Source: Rhyzopertha dominica (taxonomy: Eukaryota > Arthropoda > Insecta > Coleoptera > Bostrichidae). Taken from it: a stretch of DNA of 64,000 nucleotides. Under the pieces are notes generated by a model that saw only the letters and a list, made by a program, of their open reading frames with translations, did no database searches and was not told the origin of the DNA. The position numbers were made by a program, and so were the translations under genes. Shown here in pieces: positions 45,901 through 55,288 of the stretch (its first letter is position 1; the number at the start of each line of letters is the position of its first letter). The stretch spans positions 22,774,392 through 22,838,391 of the forward strand of contig QCXZ01000003.1 of assembly GCA_025024175.1 (NCBI GenBank). The letters are read 5' to 3'.

Positions 45901-48900
45901 CTATTGGAAACTGAACCAGAAAATGGACCGCATACAGATCCGGAACTCGGACCAAATACCGAAGATGACACCGGACTGAAAACCGAACCGAAACTGGTTA
46001 TCTGTGTTATTTTTCAACAGACCTTGTTGAATACAACATTTTACATTTAGAGATTAGTAGTGTTTGGCAGTATCAATAATCCTTGTCTGGCTGAAGTCAA
46101 TATTATACGTATATCCCTGTTGAAGAGCATGCTCTGCAATAGCAGATCTCTCAATTTGTCCAAGGCGGTAGCATCTCGCGTGTTCTTTTATTCTTGTAGC
46201 AGTACTTCTTTTCATTGGTCAACGTACACTTTTCTGCAACTGCAAGGTGTACTGTATAACCAAGATTTCTAAGCTTTAGTAGTATACAAAATACTTTGCA
46301 GTTGCGGAAATAAAGTATATTATATATAGTTCTTATGAAAATCATTAATACATTACACAGTACTATTTTAATTTCATACGACTACGATCGACTTTTATAA
46401 AACCGTTGAAAGAAAAAATTTTTTTCGTTCAACGATAAGAGATCTAGAGTTTGCGGTCTATCCAGAATAGATACACGCATGTATGTATATATTCTGGATA
46501 GGATATTGAAGAAAAACTGTACAAAAACTCTAATCAGATCTCGATTATCTTAGCCAATCTTCAACACCTTCATCAACAAGATGGATAGACCCAAAACCAC
46601 CATGCCAGGTACGAGGGCATCTGTTGACCATAATATTCAATTGTTTTGAGGGGGTATCCACATTCACAAGAATAGTTGACAGATGGATCCCACTTATTAA
46701 GAAAAAAGTTGAAATTCCCATGACCAGTGTCAAGGCGATTCAGTGACCCAAGACTTTGTCGGAAGTCAGTTCCTGTCACCTTTTCTGTACGATCGTCTAT
46801 AAGCTGGTGATTGAATATATCATGTTTCTTAAGTTGGCAAACAGAACACCATCCATCTTCAATGGTGCAAAGTGCACGAAGGAAATCTTCTGTCCAGTTA
46901 GTCAAGTTGTACGTAACTTGCAGATGTCGGGAAATCAGAAGCTTATTATGAGCTGATTGATATTTTTGCCAAGCTTCATATGTAGCAAACTTTCTGCGAA
47001 GCTCCGGATGAGCAATGTTTGAAAGAATGGGAAGTCAAAGTAATGGAGTTTTGGAGAATTGTTCTAGTGATTAGTCGCACTGCAGCATTTAGTTCAATGT
47101 CAATTTTTCCTGTGTGATGACTATTTTTCTAGACAACACAGCAGTGCTATAAAGCAAGGCAGTTGCAGAAGTACAGAGTACACTTGCGTTTACACCCTAA
47201 CTTGTACCAGCAAGCATAAGCAGGATGTTATTGCTAGTCTGTAATTTTTTTACTGTTTTCTAGGTGTTTCATGTACGTTAGTCACTCCAAGGTATTTTGG
47301 CGAGAAGCTATGTTTGAGAATTATGTTATTTGACATAACTTGAAGTTGTTTTGTCTTTTGATGATTGTTGAGATGAAATCAAGTTTCTCCTGTCTTCAAT
47401 GAATTAGGGCACAAGCGTCAAGTTATGAAATAGCAATTCATAATCTCGATGTCTCTTAAAAGGTTTTGTTTTTACTTTGCAAAGCCAACGACACATCGCG
47501 CGTCGTCTGCATACACAAATTTTCTCGACTGAGTTACTGAACGGTCATTTATGTACAGGTTGAAAAGAGTAATCGATAGAACCGATCCTTGTGGAAGGCC
47601 ATTATTAAAATCTTGAATTTGTTACTTTTCTCTCCCAGAAACACTCTGAATTGACGTTGGGACAGCAGTAATTCATGAGATCTCAGGAGACACCTGCAAT
47701 GATAGTATTTGGAAAAAGCTGAGGTTACCGTGAGATCTGGAATTCGGGTCAACCAGGGCGCCTGAAGGAAAAGTACTTATTAACCGATTATGTCGACAGC
47801 TTTAGGAAATCTATTCGAGAAACTCATGGATTGTACAGGCAGAAAATTAAGATTGCCATTGATCGCGCGAAAGCTGGCTATGGTTTAAGGATTCAGCGCA
47901 GATAGTTTAATGAATTAAATCTAGAGTGGCTCTACAAAGAAGGGTTTGGCCTAGGTTGTTTTCTTACAGAGTAGTGAAATGGATTAACCACGTAATTTAT
48001 GGAGTCCAACGAAGTCCAAGAACTAAGATAATTGTACACCCGAATCGTTTGGCACTAGATCAGGGACGATCAATTTCCAAAGAGGGGATAATGTTATAAT
48101 GTGGACAAGCCAGCGTCTGCGGATTAGGCAACCAAACCGACGTTCGCGGCGGTTGCCTTATGTCATGTTCTGGAATGTTCTCGAAGCTTCCATGCTAGGG
48201 AGGGAGATGGCTCTGGAAAATTCGAGCGTATTTAACAAGCGGTGAAACTAGCGATCAGAGCGCCACAAGTATTTTAAGTGTAAGTGGGTGAAGTCTAGTG
48301 TTCTGAACAGTAGTGTACCTATTNAACTAATTATGTGTAGATTTAGTGTATTTCGGCACTGATGATGGTGCTTAAATAAAGGAAGTTAAGTTAGGAATTA
48401 GCATTCTCGAATCCGAACACGTGACAATTTTTTTTGGAATATATATGCAGCATTTAAATCAGACTAAGTTAGGCATAAAACATAATAGTGTGGCGATATA
48501 TTTAATATTAAATGAATTACAGGCGACTTGTGAGTTGTGACAACATTAATTGAATGAACCTGTATCTAAAAGACGACGGGGATGTGCATGTGTCTGCATG
48601 TTTTGTTAATGGTAAAACTAACTGAGACATCCAGTAGGAACAACAATTTATTTCCATGAGGAAGACGACTAAAGTTTTTAATTTAGAACACAAAGTATTT
48701 GAGATGTTTGGGCATATGAAACATTTGTTAATTTTAAGATTTTATTAACTGAAACTGTAAGGTTCGTAAAAAGTGTTCTTACCATGCTAATTTCATTCTT
48801 ATCCAAAACTAATCGTTTTAGTTGCCTAGATTTAGACAGTATGCCATCCAGTTGTATAACCTGGTTGTCCTGTACAAATAATGTTTCCAAATTNGTGTAA

Positions 48901-49407
48901 CTCCTCAATCGTTGAGGTAACCTCGTTAGCCTGTTGTCGGAGGCATGTATGATTGACAAATTCGGTGCTATTTCAGGAAGTTGGTTTTCCAGTGAAGTTA
49001 AATGGTTAGCGTTGATAAATAGCCATGAGAGCTCAGGCATATTCACAAGGGTTCCGTTTAAATCAAAAATAAAATTTCTCCCCAGATGCAGTTGCCTAAG
49101 CTGAGAAGGGATAGAGTTCTGTTCTACTCGGATTATTAGATTTCCAGGCAGTACTAAGGTCTGAAGTAAACGGAGCTCCTGAAATCAAAATTAAAAACAA
49201 TATTTATGCTTGCCTCTAAGTTAACGTGTAATACCTACTCTAAAGCTTGATTCATACAGGTGTCCTATTTTCGTTCTGCCTAGATCCAATGTTTTTAGAT
49301 TTGGCATTTTTCTCCACAGTTGCTCAGGTACTTGATCCATGTCGTTATCTGCCAAACTAAGATACATAACTGAAGTNAATCCATCGAAACTTTCAGGATG
49401 CAGGTAT
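33057..49407 (-). CDS. Leucine-rich-repeat protein with LRR C-terminal cap and coiled-coil tail, N-terminus missing
   Basis: Six exons join in frame on the - strand: 49407-49239, 49178-48783, 45351-45121, 45057-44836, 37117-36904 and 33952-33057, giving 2128 nt and about 709 residues. Seen: a series of LRRs (LxxLxLxxNxL type, for example LPELLRLDLSFNKLTHISPE and LRLLDISYNRITTLEE), then a Cys-containing C-terminal cap (VLCYADLS, TRCKVGHG, NPILCDAAL, GVSHCPP), a Pro/Ser/Asn/Gln-rich linker of about 170 residues and a final heptad-like coiled coil (MASEIQELRSQLQELANQND). No transmembrane segment is visible after the cap. LRRs with this cap are normally extracellular and mediate protein binding, so a secreted protein is inferred, but no signal-peptide exon was found between 49408 and about 52300. 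The closest family by eye is chaoptin-like or Toll-ectodomain-like insect LRR proteins. No specific orthologue is claimed. Single Ns lie at 48894 and 49377. Confidence 0.85.
34423..35650 (+). mobile_element. Degenerate hAT element in LRR-gene intron
   Basis: The left end is CAGCGATTCC and the reversed right end is CAGTGATTTCC, both hAT-like. Flanking 8-mers are ACATAAAC (34415-34422) and ATATAAAC (35651-35658), a 7/8 target duplication. The interior carries a + strand transposase relic. It lies in the intron between 33953 and 36903, opposite in orientation to the host gene. Confidence 0.88.
34590..35420 (+). pseudogene. hAT transposase relic (ZBED5/SCAND3-like type)
   Basis: Broken + strand frames give QRRIDXMAQDVEDSLCDCLK, FSIQLNESTLPGNEALLFAY, then CIIHRQHLVAKNLNARLHN and, further on, LFHIFNKSNLQLQGDEF. 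QLDEST, CxxHRxxL and NLQLQGxx are signatures of this vertebrate- and insect-wide hAT lineage. Several stops and frame changes inactivate it. Confidence 0.88.
35906..36722. mobile_element. Fold-back element built from two inverted 5' ends of a mariner-like transposon
   Basis: The left end reads CAGGGTACGGCAAAAATATC and the reversed right end CAGGGTGCGGCAAAAATATC, flanked by TA. Almost the whole 817 bp is two arms of about 400 bp in mirror image. Each arm starts a transposase: left, MEQLSVAHCAFIVERFF, later MPSRNTILQWMRNFRKTAQE; right on - strand, MEQLSAAHRAFVVKSFF, later RLHFNVGRHN. Both arms run on past a VRT..NVEAxRRA block into the same downstream bases near 36300-36370. The catalytic domain is absent from both. 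Confidence 0.88.
36904..37117 (-). CDS. LRR gene exon: last repeats and first half of C-terminal cap
   Basis: After the TTATTCTAG acceptor it reads TFLPRLEELRASHNYLTIME and VLCYADLSSNHIIAL, TRCKVGHGVHEGAWDTLKID. It ends in phase 1 before GTATCT, and the carried G completes the Asp of DNPILCD in the next exon. Confidence 0.9.
37405..38305 (+). mobile_element. Internally deleted mariner
   Basis: The termini are CAGGGTCTGTCCCATATATA and, reversed, CAGGGTCCGTCCCATAAATA, flanked by TA on both sides (37403-37404 and 38306-38307). At 901 bp it lacks the central part of the transposase. It lies in the 7.7-kb LRR intron, opposite to the host gene. Confidence 0.93.
37602..38233 (+). pseudogene. Mariner transposase relic, DNA-binding domain joined to the C-terminus
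   Basis: MADSLDQRYTVKFCVQLSKN starts the helix-turn-helix domain, followed by SSVRKWHKMFRDGRK and GWPSTS at 37602-37808. After stops and a deletion, another frame gives VYSPDITPSDFFLFLRTKGK (last catalytic Asp region) and ends KYIAAGGCYVEEY at 38233. The first two catalytic Asp blocks are missing. Confidence 0.9.
38972..39264. mobile_element. 293-bp MITE-like inverted-repeat element
   Basis: AGAGGCTAGAAAATGGTACC at the left and, reversed, AGAGGCTAGAAAACGTCCCC at the right, with homology continuing to CGATGAGG / CTACGAGG. It has no coding capacity, and no target duplication was recognised. Confidence 0.6.
39360..40900 (+). mobile_element. Gypsy-type LTR retrotransposon relic with deletions
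   Basis: Order on the + strand: a gag-like piece (FETYKMQFEPAGETNN, RTLPVLDRKDYHKLSA), a jump to the RNase-H/linker motif FDMRHRP and NNSDAVS (normally HRPGxxxxNADALSR), the integrase zinc-binding region (HLGLNKTL, AKARERLYWVDCRQG) and an integrase C-terminal piece (GDLVWLYNPQRGKG). An LTR-like tail follows from about 40493 with GGCAACCAGACCGACGTTCT and a TATA-like TATAGGTATAAAG. Reverse transcriptase and most of gag are deleted. Confidence 0.85.
41160..41505. repeat. Fold-back MITE-like repeat
   Basis: AAAGATTAATCTCCACGACT near 41208 through CATATGTATAAG (about 41297) is mirrored by CTTATACATATGAGCTGAAA (about 41376) through ATTAATCTTT (about 41462). Arms are roughly 85 bp, and weaker outer pairing extends to CTGCACACTT and its mirror. 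Confidence 0.65.
42772..43045. mobile_element. Probable degenerate hAT-derived repeat
   Basis: The left edge, CGTTTCTCAACCTTTTTGAT followed by GTCGCGACC, and the right edge, CGCGACCCCCCTTCAAAAAC, have the look of hAT termini found in many animals. No coding remnant or clear 8-bp duplication is seen. Confidence 0.4.
43046..44835. other. Rest of the long LRR-gene intron
   Basis: AT-rich sequence with no recognised element. The 118-codon open frame at 44586-44942 on the + strand overlaps an LRR exon in antisense and is not considered a gene. Confidence 0.4.
44836..45057 (-). CDS. LRR gene exon: LRR block
   Basis: The acceptor ACCAG precedes 45057. It reads NLVEWNIRLTEIRLNNNHLE, ALSGLPELLRLDLSFNKLTH and LDQLRLLDISYNRITTLEET, at least three repeats. 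The donor is GTAAGT, in phase 0, 74 codons. Confidence 0.93.
45121..45351 (-). CDS. LRR gene exon: LRR block
   Basis: The acceptor TTTTCAG precedes 45351. It reads LREDEFEECVKLESLILSQN, LLNLVGVNFINITNNLLEEF and LRSIDLSFNRIKRVIGPAA. The donor is GTAAGT, in phase 0, 77 codons. Confidence 0.93.
45794..45865 (+). repeat. 21-bp tandem repeat, three and a half copies
   Basis: Units 45794-45814, 45815-45835 and 45836-45856 follow the pattern nnnTTNNNACCGGTCATAAAC, with a partial fourth. Because 21 is divisible by three, it stays open as the heptad-like peptide RLRPVIN and its variants, which explains the open frame at 45704-45979. Confidence 0.75.
46459..46500. repeat. Perfect 11-bp-stem hairpin in nested inverted repeats
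   Basis: TATCCAGAATA pairs with TATTCTGGATA across a 20-base loop. An outer pair, AGATCTAGAGTTT (46439-46451) and AAACTCTAATCAGATCT (ending near 46541), extends the stem. It lies just downstream of the jockey-like relic read on the - strand. Confidence 0.75.
46540..47755 (-). mobile_element. Jockey-type non-LTR retrotransposon relic
   Basis: The - strand carries the second half of a reverse transcriptase and the downstream domain, in broken frames. 5' truncation and stops are evident, and the 5' edge abuts a gypsy relic at about 47755. The 3' region contains a strong hairpin (46459-46500). It lies in an LRR-gene intron in the same orientation as the gene. Confidence 0.85.
46573..47752 (-). 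pseudogene. Non-LTR reverse transcriptase relic
   Basis: From the 5' side: RVFLGEKSNKFKI with a diverged GLPQGSVLSPLLFN-type stretch, the catalytic motif FVYADD (47519-47502), then a HLNNH and PKYLGVT segment, and finally LNRLDTGHGNFNFFLNKWDP with SCECG (near 46780-46680), the C-terminal zinc-knuckle-like region of jockey elements. Stops interrupt it several times. Confidence 0.85.
47756..48426 (+). mobile_element. 3' end of a gypsy element: integrase tail, polypurine tract and LTR
   Basis: 47776-48065 encodes, with stops, YLTDYVDSFRKSIRETHGLY, LEWLYKEGFG and a HPNRLA-type end of integrase. A purine-rich AAAGAGGGGATAA just precedes a TG...CA-bounded segment at 48092-48426. It shares the LTR strings GGCAACCAAACCGACGTTC and GGTTGCCT and the integrase tail with the relic at 39360-40900. 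No 5' part of the element is present. Confidence 0.85.
48092..48426 (+). repeat. Gypsy-type 3' LTR
   Basis: It begins TGTTATAATGTGG immediately after a polypurine tract and ends CACGTGACA. The TG...CA borders, about 335 bp length and position after the integrase tail fit an LTR. An AATAAA occurs inside near 48376. Confidence 0.75.
48783..49178 (-). CDS. LRR gene exon: LRR block
   Basis: The acceptor TTTCAG precedes 49178. It reads ELRLLQTLVLPGNLIIRVEQ, LRQLHLGRNFIFDLNGTLVN, LSWLFINANHLTSLENQLPE and LKRLVLDKNEISM, about five repeats in 132 codons. The donor is GTAAGA. One N at 48894 leaves one residue open. Confidence 0.93.
49239..49407 (-). CDS. LRR gene exon: first LRRs identified
   Basis: The acceptor TTTCAG precedes 49407. 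It reads YLHPESFDG, then TSVMYLSLADNDMDQVPEQL and LKTLDLGRTKIGHLYESSFR. It enters in phase 2, so at least one upstream coding exon must exist. One N lies at 49377. The donor is GTAGGT. Confidence 0.9.
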
Positions 49408-52400
49408 CTGAAATAAAAAGANGTTGTAAGTAAGCAATTTATACTAAGTGTCTCAATATGTATTATATTATAGTCCATTAGAACGTTCAATGTCAATAAG
49501 AAGAAGAAAATTAGCTGTATAATGACATGCAAAATTAAATGTACATCTTATTTTATAAGTTGTCAAAGAAATTGCTGCGCTGCATTGGTCGTTTGCGCCG
49601 GAAAGTGAGAAATAAATATAGGTTCATAAGAGGTAGTATCTTCTACATTGCTTATCTAGGTAAAGTTTTTATTTCCACAGTGCAGAAAATGCGATTTAAG
49701 GACTGTACATTAATATATTTATTTTTCAAATTTAGCCTATTAAACATATTCTGGTCTTTCATTCTAGGCCAAAGGTGCAATGTGCATCAAACTGTACGAA
49801 TAAATTTACTCACCAGGCATTGCGTAACCCGTTTTTCTATGAACGCCCTTACTTTCTTGAAGAATATTAATAGTTATTAATGTTAGAGAAGAGTTTTGGC
49901 TTAAATATGATTATTTAGACTTGACTATAAAGAAATAATTTAATTACAGCCTCATTTAATTTAGTAATAATTTTCTAAGTTGAAAATAGGGGTCCCTTAA
50001 TTCGCCACTGATTTATCAGAGTTAAACATGACTGCCTAACGGTATATCCAGGAAGCAGAGAAAAATATGATTTGCTCTACATCATAACCGTCCCCAATCT
50101 ACTTTGTCACGATCACAGTATGTAGCCAGAGTTAATTTGGATTGCTTTGAACAGAACAACATCAAAGTGTTGCCTTGTCCATCAAGATCCCTCGATTTTC
50201 CACCCATCGAACACGTCTGGAAATTTACTATTTCCTTCCCATGATGTTGTACAAGTAGCCTGAGTAAGATCTCGGGAGAAATGATTATGTGATTGAGAGG
50301 AGCCTTCGGCAGCCTAGCGAGCCTGGAACTGTATTCCACTACTGCCGTAATGTCAAACGAACGAACGGAATGCACGGAGTCTTACGGAGTAATATGCAAT
50401 TTGTTAGAGAAAATAAGCATTTACTATGTAATATCAGGAGCACTTAAGACTTCGTCGTCGTCTTCTTGGGTTATTACTATCACTGACATACTCAAACATT
50501 CGCAGTAGGCGCTTTCTTTTAAGAACTGATATGAAATATGTATGTACAAACGTTAATCAAACTGGAAGTCGATGAAGATTAGGTAAAAGTTTAGAATCGT
50601 CAAAATCCGTAAAAATTATAAAATATTTGAAGCATTTTAGTTTAAATTAGCTTAATATTGTTACCACATACTATTTTGCACAAGATTTCAGGTAAATTTC
50701 CAAAATAACGTCATGCTGATGCTTGATATCGGTGTAAATGGGTGATTTGTACCTTAATTCTGCTTAAGAACTTATCTCAAGATTTTATCTCTTACGATAT
50801 ATTCATCGGTAGTAAAGCAAGGATGGCTACAAACAGACAAATCAACACTTAGTAGATTTTGACTTTATCAGAAAAGAAAATTCAAAAACCTTTCAATATT
50901 TTTGGATATCAGAAGATTATAAGCTTTATTTAGTTGAAACGTCGTGTAAGTACTCTTTACCGAGCTTTACATAAAATAAGCGAGAGAAGCGAGAAATATA
51001 TCATAATAATATTTTTACAATATTCGTTACAGTTTTGATACTGTCAATATCGCCTTTACAAAATATATAATTCAGAAATCTTCGTTTTCATTTGAAAAAT
51101 AGAAAGGGGAGAAGCTTTTACCAGCATCACTCACTTCTTGCTTGTTACACTTGCTTCGGGATCATCCTTTACTCACAATGATGTTTATAATTGCACCAAT
51201 TGCTAGTTTTCCTGCCGAATCGAGAATAAAGAAGTTTTTTTATATTGTACGATTGTTATTGTACACAGAGATAATTTTTCTCACCTCATATGTATTAATA
51301 CTTTTATTATGTATTTGTTTGTTTTTATTGTTTATGCTTACCTGTAAATTGTTGCATTAATTTACATGCCCCAATAAACATTTTACTTAATTTTCCGTCT
51401 TATGTATTACACTTACATATTACAGATACCTATGGAGAGTGCAAAAATATTATAACACTGCCATATTTTCGTATCTATCGCGGTTTTCCTAGGGTTTTGA
51501 GAAATAGCTCTGAGCGGCCCTAAGTTTGCCATTTACTGCTATATAACGATATCGGTTACTACTTTGACGTTCAATTCCCGGCTCCAGATCGAATCGATCA
51601 TCCTATACGTTATTACTTTATCATGGGATACCGAGTGTTCTTATTTGTGTCAGTATCGTACACGTACCGAAGATAGAGCGCAAACTCAGTTTTATCCATA
51701 TAATTATTAGCTAAATATACCGCTCGGATCGTACCGAAAGTGAAGCTAACATAAGCTCTCTTCGTGTATATTCTCGGCGTCAATGCGCATGTACAGACAA
51801 ACATATAAGTGGATTCTCGCTTCTTCGTTTGTAGTTTTCGATGAGGGAGGAGCTTTAGTGCACAGAATTCATGCTCTTTAATGCAAGCGAATATCAATAA
51901 GGACAAAAGATATATCTTCCTCTCACTTGAGATATGGGCTTCCAAGCTTGCACATTGAAAGAAGTAGATGTGAGCAGTATATTCAGTTAATAAATATATG
52001 GTTTTATCACAGCATGATAAAGGAACCAGTAAAATCATTATCCACTTTTTTGGAGTAAGATCAAATTCCGCAGTTAGCAAGCATGCTATCAGTTACTTGC
52101 TCGTTACCATGGCAACCTACATGCACGCGTTTCGATAACTGTAAACCCGAACCTATTAAGGGCTTAAATACGGTAGTGCAAATTGTGCAAGCAAACTAAA
52201 TCGTATCGTTCAAAAGTAGGGATATTTCACCTACATACTTATCCACAATCAACACCTAAAACAAAACCGAAATACATAACATACCTTTGAAAACATGTTT
52301 ATTAATAAAACCTGTTGACATCCTCCGGAAATCTAATAATCTTAACAAAGACTTCGAAGGGCATGGTTATCCATATATGTGCAAATGCAAATGAAAAACA

Positions 52401-52640
52401 AATCAAACTGAAACACCACAAACACGTGATATCGCTCTATAACCGCCAACACGCCAACTATCAGGGTTCAAGGTTGCCAAATTATTGAACAAAGGTCGCT
52501 GATATACATTTAGACAGTTTACAGTAGTAACTAATAGTTTTTAACAATTTAATGTATAAATGGGCAATTACTACATTACAAATATAAAAAATTATAAAAT
52601 TATTAAAAAGAATCGTAATATACCGTACTTAACGGCAACA
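49408..52640. other. Upstream region of the LRR gene, N-terminal exon not located
   Basis: I searched the - strand for a signal peptide or an LRR N-terminal cap ending in phase 2 and found none that fits. A GTGAGT donor at about 49813 follows a frame giving FIEKRVTQC, but splicing it to 49407 creates a stop or the wrong phase. A 155-codon - strand open frame at 52080-51613 has a hydrophobic start (WIMILLVPLSCC) but no LRR. A possible 5' exon ends with TTTCAAAG/GTATGT near 52287. Confidence 0.35.
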
Positions 52641-52724
52641 AATATAGGTAACGCTGACGTAACATTGCCCATGCTGGCAATAGAGCAGGATCAGCTGTTT
52701 ACGGTAAACAAAGCATGGTGTTAG

Positions 52725-52810
52725 TGCCGTGACCAATCAGAACGCCGCTTTCTTCTAAACTTAAAAACCGTTTATAAAAATCTGAACCCCCCTCGAGATC
52801 AAAAGTGCCG
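52725..52810 (+). promoter_or_regulatory. Promoter-like CCAAT and TATA arrangement
   Basis: ACCAATCAG at about 52731 is followed about 40 bases later by TTTATAAAAATC. The spacing resembles a core promoter on the + strand, but no gene is recognised downstream, so this is weak. Confidence 0.2.
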
Positions 52811-54354
52811 ACAAAAACTGCATTTACTGGTTCAATTGCCTTTGTTTTGAGCGGTGTTACTTTACTTGCAATTTAATAGTTCTTTGAATTCCGGGACATA
52901 ATAATTGGGTGTTGTATGTAATATTGGATATATTCGGAAATGTGTCTGGTAATACAATTTTGCAAAATTGTATATCTGCGTATATAAAATTCAGGATTAT
53001 ATTGTAATTTGATGGCAAATAATTGTTTGCTGCACTCAGCTTTTGCATCAAGAGATTTAAAATGTCTTCATTTTGATGATACTCTTGTCTTTAATAAAAT
53101 TAAAAGGTTGAGCAATTTTTAAAACGGCTATTTTAACAAAATTATTTTTTACTGAACATAATTTCTAAGAGGTAGTGGGCGCTGTTCTACTGAACGCGTC
53201 ACACATATTTTATACAGATGTTGATTAAAAGACAAAATGTCGTTCTACACTTTAGAGTCAGAGCTTGTTATACTGAAATCATTATATTTAGCACGTGTAT
53301 TCCAACCCAGTTCAATGCTGCAACATCATTATATCAATGCTACTTTTCATGACTCTGTTTTGATGTGGACACCACACTTTAGGGGTCATTTTGTGAAGAT
53401 GCTTATGCGCCAACTAATATAGGCTTCACGAACTTCGACGTAGGTTGGCACAGTCTGTACAGAGACCTAATTGCCGATTTTGTAGACATTTGGTGAAAAT
53501 TCAGTGTGACATCGAGCGGCGGCTTTACAAACTACGACATGTTATAGACGGTAAATACGGGAAAAGGCCAGCGAAAGAGTCCAGTGAAATTACTTTGAAT
53601 GATTAATCTTTGTATTATTAGTTAATAAGTTAGGTGATCTCACGCGCTCGGTTTAACGTGCCGGTGAATGTCCGTACGCTAAATGGGACGGCACTAGCAG
53701 TTTGGACTTCTGAGTCATACTTGTGCGTTTTGTCTTTATTTGACAACTTATTCGTTTAAATTTTAAGTAAAAATACAAAAGTTTTCGAATAAAATGTCTG
53801 CATGATGCGAAATGATCTTGGAACTTAGTTTAAAGTGCATAGTTACTACTTTACTTATTTAAAGAGCAATAATATCTACCACTTACACATTATATACAAT
53901 AAATATACATTATGTAATATGCAGCATACATATACTATTAAATTGTTATATTATAAAAATATAAAATAAGTGTATTTTAATCATTAGTTTTAAGAAATTT
54001 AATGAATATTCCTATTTAGCTTATCTAAATTAGTAAGTTNTAACGATTTTCATTTAAAATTTTTGCAACNAGAAGAAAAACAGTAAATAAAGAAGCAAAT
54101 AAGATAACAAGTATATCAAGTGTANGAAGAAAAAGCATAAACAAGAAATAAATTAAAAACTGTCTCACTGAAATAACGACAGGGTCTATTATATGTAAAA
54201 CAGGCTTAACGAAAAATTTTAAATTAGGTACAAATGGCGCCACCACGGGCCAAAATAAAAACAATTGATAATAACAGTATTTATTCGTGAGAGAGAAGNT
54301 ACGGACATGTAAAATTACAATGTGTTGGTATGGTCGCATTGCATTANCAGTTGA
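52811..54354. other. Region without recognised genes
   Basis: It contains short open frames only (53237-53422 and a few others) with no motif. Several Ns lie near 54040-54350. Confidence 0.4.
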
Positions 54355-54362
54355 CTCACGTC

Positions 54363-55288
54363 CAGTGGCGGCTCGCGACTGTATCGCAAGGTAGTGCCAA
54401 AAATTCGATATGTTACAAACGATTATAAAACTAAACATATAAATTATAATATGGTAGTTTAAAATATCCAATATATAAAACATGTACGTAATTCACCTAT
54501 CATTCTCGTATCACACGTTTTCATCAAAAACAAGTTAGGTACCACGTTAGAAACCTACACTGCATTGTCAACGCGTTCGTCAATTATGTCTTAAGTCACT
54601 ATGTAGTTTTTATATTGCCTTATAGACAAAGTCCATTCGGCGCTCTTTTCTGCTTGCAGAATTGTCAAACACTCGCTTATTAAAATTGTCAATATTATTT
54701 AGGAATTGTTTCTCAGCCGACAGGATTCCCAAGGCACTCAATGTTTGCATTGTGTTGATAGATTGCTATGTCAAGTCAAATTTCAAAATTTAACTGATTT
54801 TCTCTGACACGTTTACCGCACGTTAACCTCATCACCACATGTGCTGACTTATCGACCATTATAACTGAGTAAGTTTAAATAAAGATGTTAAATTATACTA
54901 TTTTTTTATTATATTATGTGTATGATAATATTTTCTTATATACGATAATTTTTGTGGGGTTGGTACGATGATTAAGGTCAGGTCAGTTGGCAACGCTGAT
55001 CGGTGCCAATCGACTCACTGGCACGAACGTCGACTTAAACCTGCATAAGTGCATACTCCTCAGTGCCAATTCAGAGCTGGCACGAACGTGAAGTTGGTTC
55101 TAATGCCGGTGCTGAGCGCAAGCGATAACCGTTTATGAGTGGGTGCGTTTCGCAGTTCCGCCTTTGTTCCCACAAATTCAACCACTTTGAGTTCCATTAT
55201 AATTCATTTTTGATTGTTAAAAAATATTTTTCTACAGTTTTGCTGCTAGGGCCATGGCACGTTGGCACTTATTGACCAGCCGCCACTG
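54363..55288. mobile_element. hAT element with exact 8-bp target duplication
   Basis: Both ends read CAGTGGCGGCT in inverted orientation (reversed right end CAGTGGCGGCTGGTCAATAA). The 8-mer CTCACGTC is present at 54355-54362 and again at 55289-55296. The element is 926 bp. The - strand interior around 54720-54620 reads LSAEKQFLNNIDNFNKRVFD-like sequence, possibly the end of a transposase or captured coding piece, not identified. The unmutated duplication suggests a fairly recent insertion. Confidence 0.9.

Noticed and set aside
49800..49870. Exon ending at the GTGAGT donor near 49813 joined to the LRR exon at 49407
   Set aside because: The join yields a stop codon or loses the LRR frame.
50082..50375. 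97-codon - strand open frame
   Set aside because: No similarity to LRR or transposase motifs that I can defend.
51613..52080. 155-codon - strand open frame with a hydrophobic start as the LRR signal-peptide exon
   Set aside because: No LRR or LRR-cap sequence, and no donor in the phase needed to reach the exon at 49407; kept only as an unproven candidate.
54025..54483. 152-codon - strand open frame spanning several Ns as a membrane protein
   Set aside because: Phe/Leu/Ile richness follows from AT-rich sequence and the frame crosses the exact hAT border and its target duplication, so it cannot be an intact gene.
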